34,741 bases of DNA. Origin: Pseudobdellovibrionaceae bacterium. Its GTDB lineage: Bacteria > Bdellovibrionota > Bdellovibrionia > Bdellovibrionales > Bdellovibrionaceae. The notes below the pieces were generated by a model. The model was not told where the DNA came from. It made no database searches and saw only the letters and a program-made list of their open reading frames with translations. The stretch's first letter is position 1. Each line of letters begins with the position of its first letter. A program made the position numbers and the translations under genes. The stretch covers positions 1 through 34,741 of the forward strand of contig JAHBUU010000015.1 in the NCBI GenBank assembly GCA_019637895.1, written 5' to 3'. Of the stretch, positions 33,597 through 34,741 are shown in pieces.

Positions 33597-34741
33597 TACT
33601 TGAGTCCCGTCATCAAAAGAGCCAGATCGTCGTTCGTCAGGAACAGACCCGCGCCGACATAGCCGGAACGAGCATCGTTCTTATCCAAGGCATCGTTGAT
33701 CCCGCCTTGCAAATAAAGACCGTAAATCAGATCCAGGCGAGCCGTTGCTCGAAGATTGGTATTCGCAAAATCGAAAGCCTCTGCGGACAGCCGCAGACGA
33801 TTCGGCAGCAGATGATAGTCGACCCCAACCCCGCCCGAGCTTTCGATCAAACCGCCCTTGATCGTCCAATCCCAGAAGTTTTTAGCGAAAAGAACCGTGA
33901 ATTTGGTTTTGTTGTAATAGGTCTTCGTGGTTTCAAACTCGCTGGTGGCCCCACCCGCAACCGTTTCAACCTTTTCTTTTTCGACCACGCCCACCGGATC
34001 ATCGATGATCCCGATTTCGTAGAAGCGATCAAGACCCGGCTGAATCTTGACCCCGATATAGGATTTCGTCGCGCTGACTTCGGACATATGGTCCGCATGG
34101 AAATCGAAACCGATCTGAATGCGGTTCGCGGTGCCGAGCAAGGTGTTCACACCTTCGATGGTGGTATTCAGCTCTTCGACCGTCGTGTCGTCATGAATGA
34201 GCTTTCCGATCGTTCCTTCGCCGCGATTGACCTTGGCCACGGTTTCGTCGAGGTTCTTGGTGATTCGCTCGACCCGCTCCATGGTGTGCATCCAGGTCTT
34301 CCGGAAACCCTGATCGCTTTCATCGTTGATCAATTCATCCAAAGTTCCGGTGATGTCGCGAACCTGATCGATGATGTCGTTGACCTTGCCTTTGTTCTGC
34401 GTGGTCATCTGAGAGACGTCTTCGGTGATGGTTTCGAGATTTTTCAGAATCCGGCCCAAGACGTGTTTACGGGTTCCATCTTCGGAAACCGCTTCTTTGA
34501 GGGAATCCGCCACCGTTTTCAACGAGCCCATGACATCGGAAACCTGGGACATCACATTGTCGAGAGAGCCTTTGCTGCTGACGTTCAGGATCTGCCCGTT
34601 CTCGCCCAGTGGCGGATCGGTCGGCGATCCGGGATAGATCTCGACGTACTTATCACCCAGGATCCCGTTGGATTTCACCTGGACCGCCGCCGTCGTGGTC
34701 AGCGGAAGATCGCGAATGACTTCGAGATCGACGCGGGCCTG
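33596..34741 (-). CDS. MCE (MlaD-like) lipid-transport protein, 5' end outside window
   Basis: The frame is open to the window edge, so the N-terminus (probably a membrane anchor) is missing. The visible beginning, with VKSNGILGDKYVEI and PPLGENGQI (numbering from a GTG codon at 34678), is the C-terminal half of an MCE domain, the module of MlaD that binds lipids and forms rings in the periplasm. Next comes a long helical, heptad-like region (about 35-190, rich in V/L at regular spacing), then about 160 residues that look beta-stranded with aromatic residues, ending YVGAGLFLTNDDLALL. The family moves phospholipids between the membranes. Its mlaE/mlaF partners would be expected just upstream, outside the window. 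It is coupled to purH by TAATG. Confidence 0.82.
   Translation of the reverse strand, partial: QARVDLEVIRDLPLTTTAAVQVKSNGILGDKYVEIYPGSPTDPPLGENGQILNVSSKGSLDNVMSQVSDVMGSLKTVADSLKEAVSEDGTRKHVLGRILKNLETITEDVSQMTTQNKGKVNDIIDQVRDITGTLDELINDESDQGFRKTWMHTMERVERITKNLDETVAKVNRGEGTIGKLIHDDTTVEELNTTIEGVNTLLGTANRIQIGFDFHADHMSEVSATKSYIGVKIQPGLDRFYEIGIIDDPVGVVEKEKVETVAGGATSEFETTKTYYNKTKFTVLFAKNFWDWTIKGGLIESSGGVGVDYHLLPNRLRLSAEAFDFANTNLRATARLDLIYGLYLQGGINDALDKNDARSGYVGAGLFLTNDDLALLMTGLK

Overview
The window looks like chromosomal DNA of a Gram-negative, lipoprotein-rich bacterium. The best guess is a Bdellovibrionota/Deltaproteobacteria-type organism. This rests on the mix of content: a NuoCD fusion, GYF_2 (DUF4339)+PilZ and GYF_2-like+TPR proteins, an MCE (MlaD-like) protein with a long C-terminal extension, many small lipoproteins, and GTG/TTG starts with GTGA/TAATG gene overlaps. 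There is no rRNA or other marker to prove it. I saw no tRNA, rRNA, CRISPR array, transposase, prophage or plasmid gene. No gene-free stretch exceeds about 210 bases.

Layout. (1) 1-1898, + strand: the 3' part of a secreted lytic-transglycosylase-like gene, then a small secreted protein. These converge on a 27-bp perfect inverted repeat (1968-2026) that can terminate both strands. (2) 2107-8224, - strand: the peripheral arm of respiratory complex I in the order nuoB-nuoCD-nuoE-nuoF-nuoG-nuoI, with no membrane-arm genes. (3) 8432-9493, - strand: a CapA-like exported metallophosphatase. (4) 9586-13115, + strand: two half-transporters that form a heterodimeric ABC exporter with one degenerate ATP site. 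The second overlaps by 70 bp, tail to tail, a von Willebrand A lipoprotein gene. That gene lies downstream of a double-GYF_2+PilZ (c-di-GMP receptor type) gene (13046-14874, -). (5) 15062-17244, + strand: a rhomboid-like protein that lacks both catalytic residues, then a PafA-like alkaline phosphatase. (6) 17258-20423, - strand: a phnD-phnC-phnE-type ABC importer coupled to a hotdog thioesterase. (7) 20572-24485, + strand: a tight three-gene unit of a HAD-like phosphatase, a short RsmI-like methyltransferase and an HrpB-like DEAH helicase. (8) 24669-26575, + strand: a secreted 3D-domain protein coupled to a polysaccharide deacetylase lipoprotein, closed by a strong terminator. A secreted DUF2252 protein follows (26647-27813). 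(9) 27786-34741, - strand: a seven-gene chain with overlaps or very short gaps: MCE/MlaD-like, purH, GYF_2-like/TPR membrane protein, lipoprotein, YhaM-like exonuclease, short serine acetyltransferase, small lipoprotein.

Most original observation. The N-terminal third of the deacetylase lipoprotein (25412-26575) and the entire mature small lipoprotein (27786-28130) align without a gap from the lipidation cysteine onward. By hand count 36 of 97 positions are identical, and two cysteines are conserved exactly 30 residues apart. I do not recognise this as a known domain. It looks like an undescribed lipoprotein domain that occurs alone and fused to a peptidoglycan/polysaccharide deacetylase, with a secreted kinase-fold DUF2252 gene between the two copies. 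Taken with the 3D-domain protein, transglycosylase, CapA and MCE genes, much of the window concerns the cell envelope. Complex I, purine synthesis and RNA enzymes form the housekeeping background.
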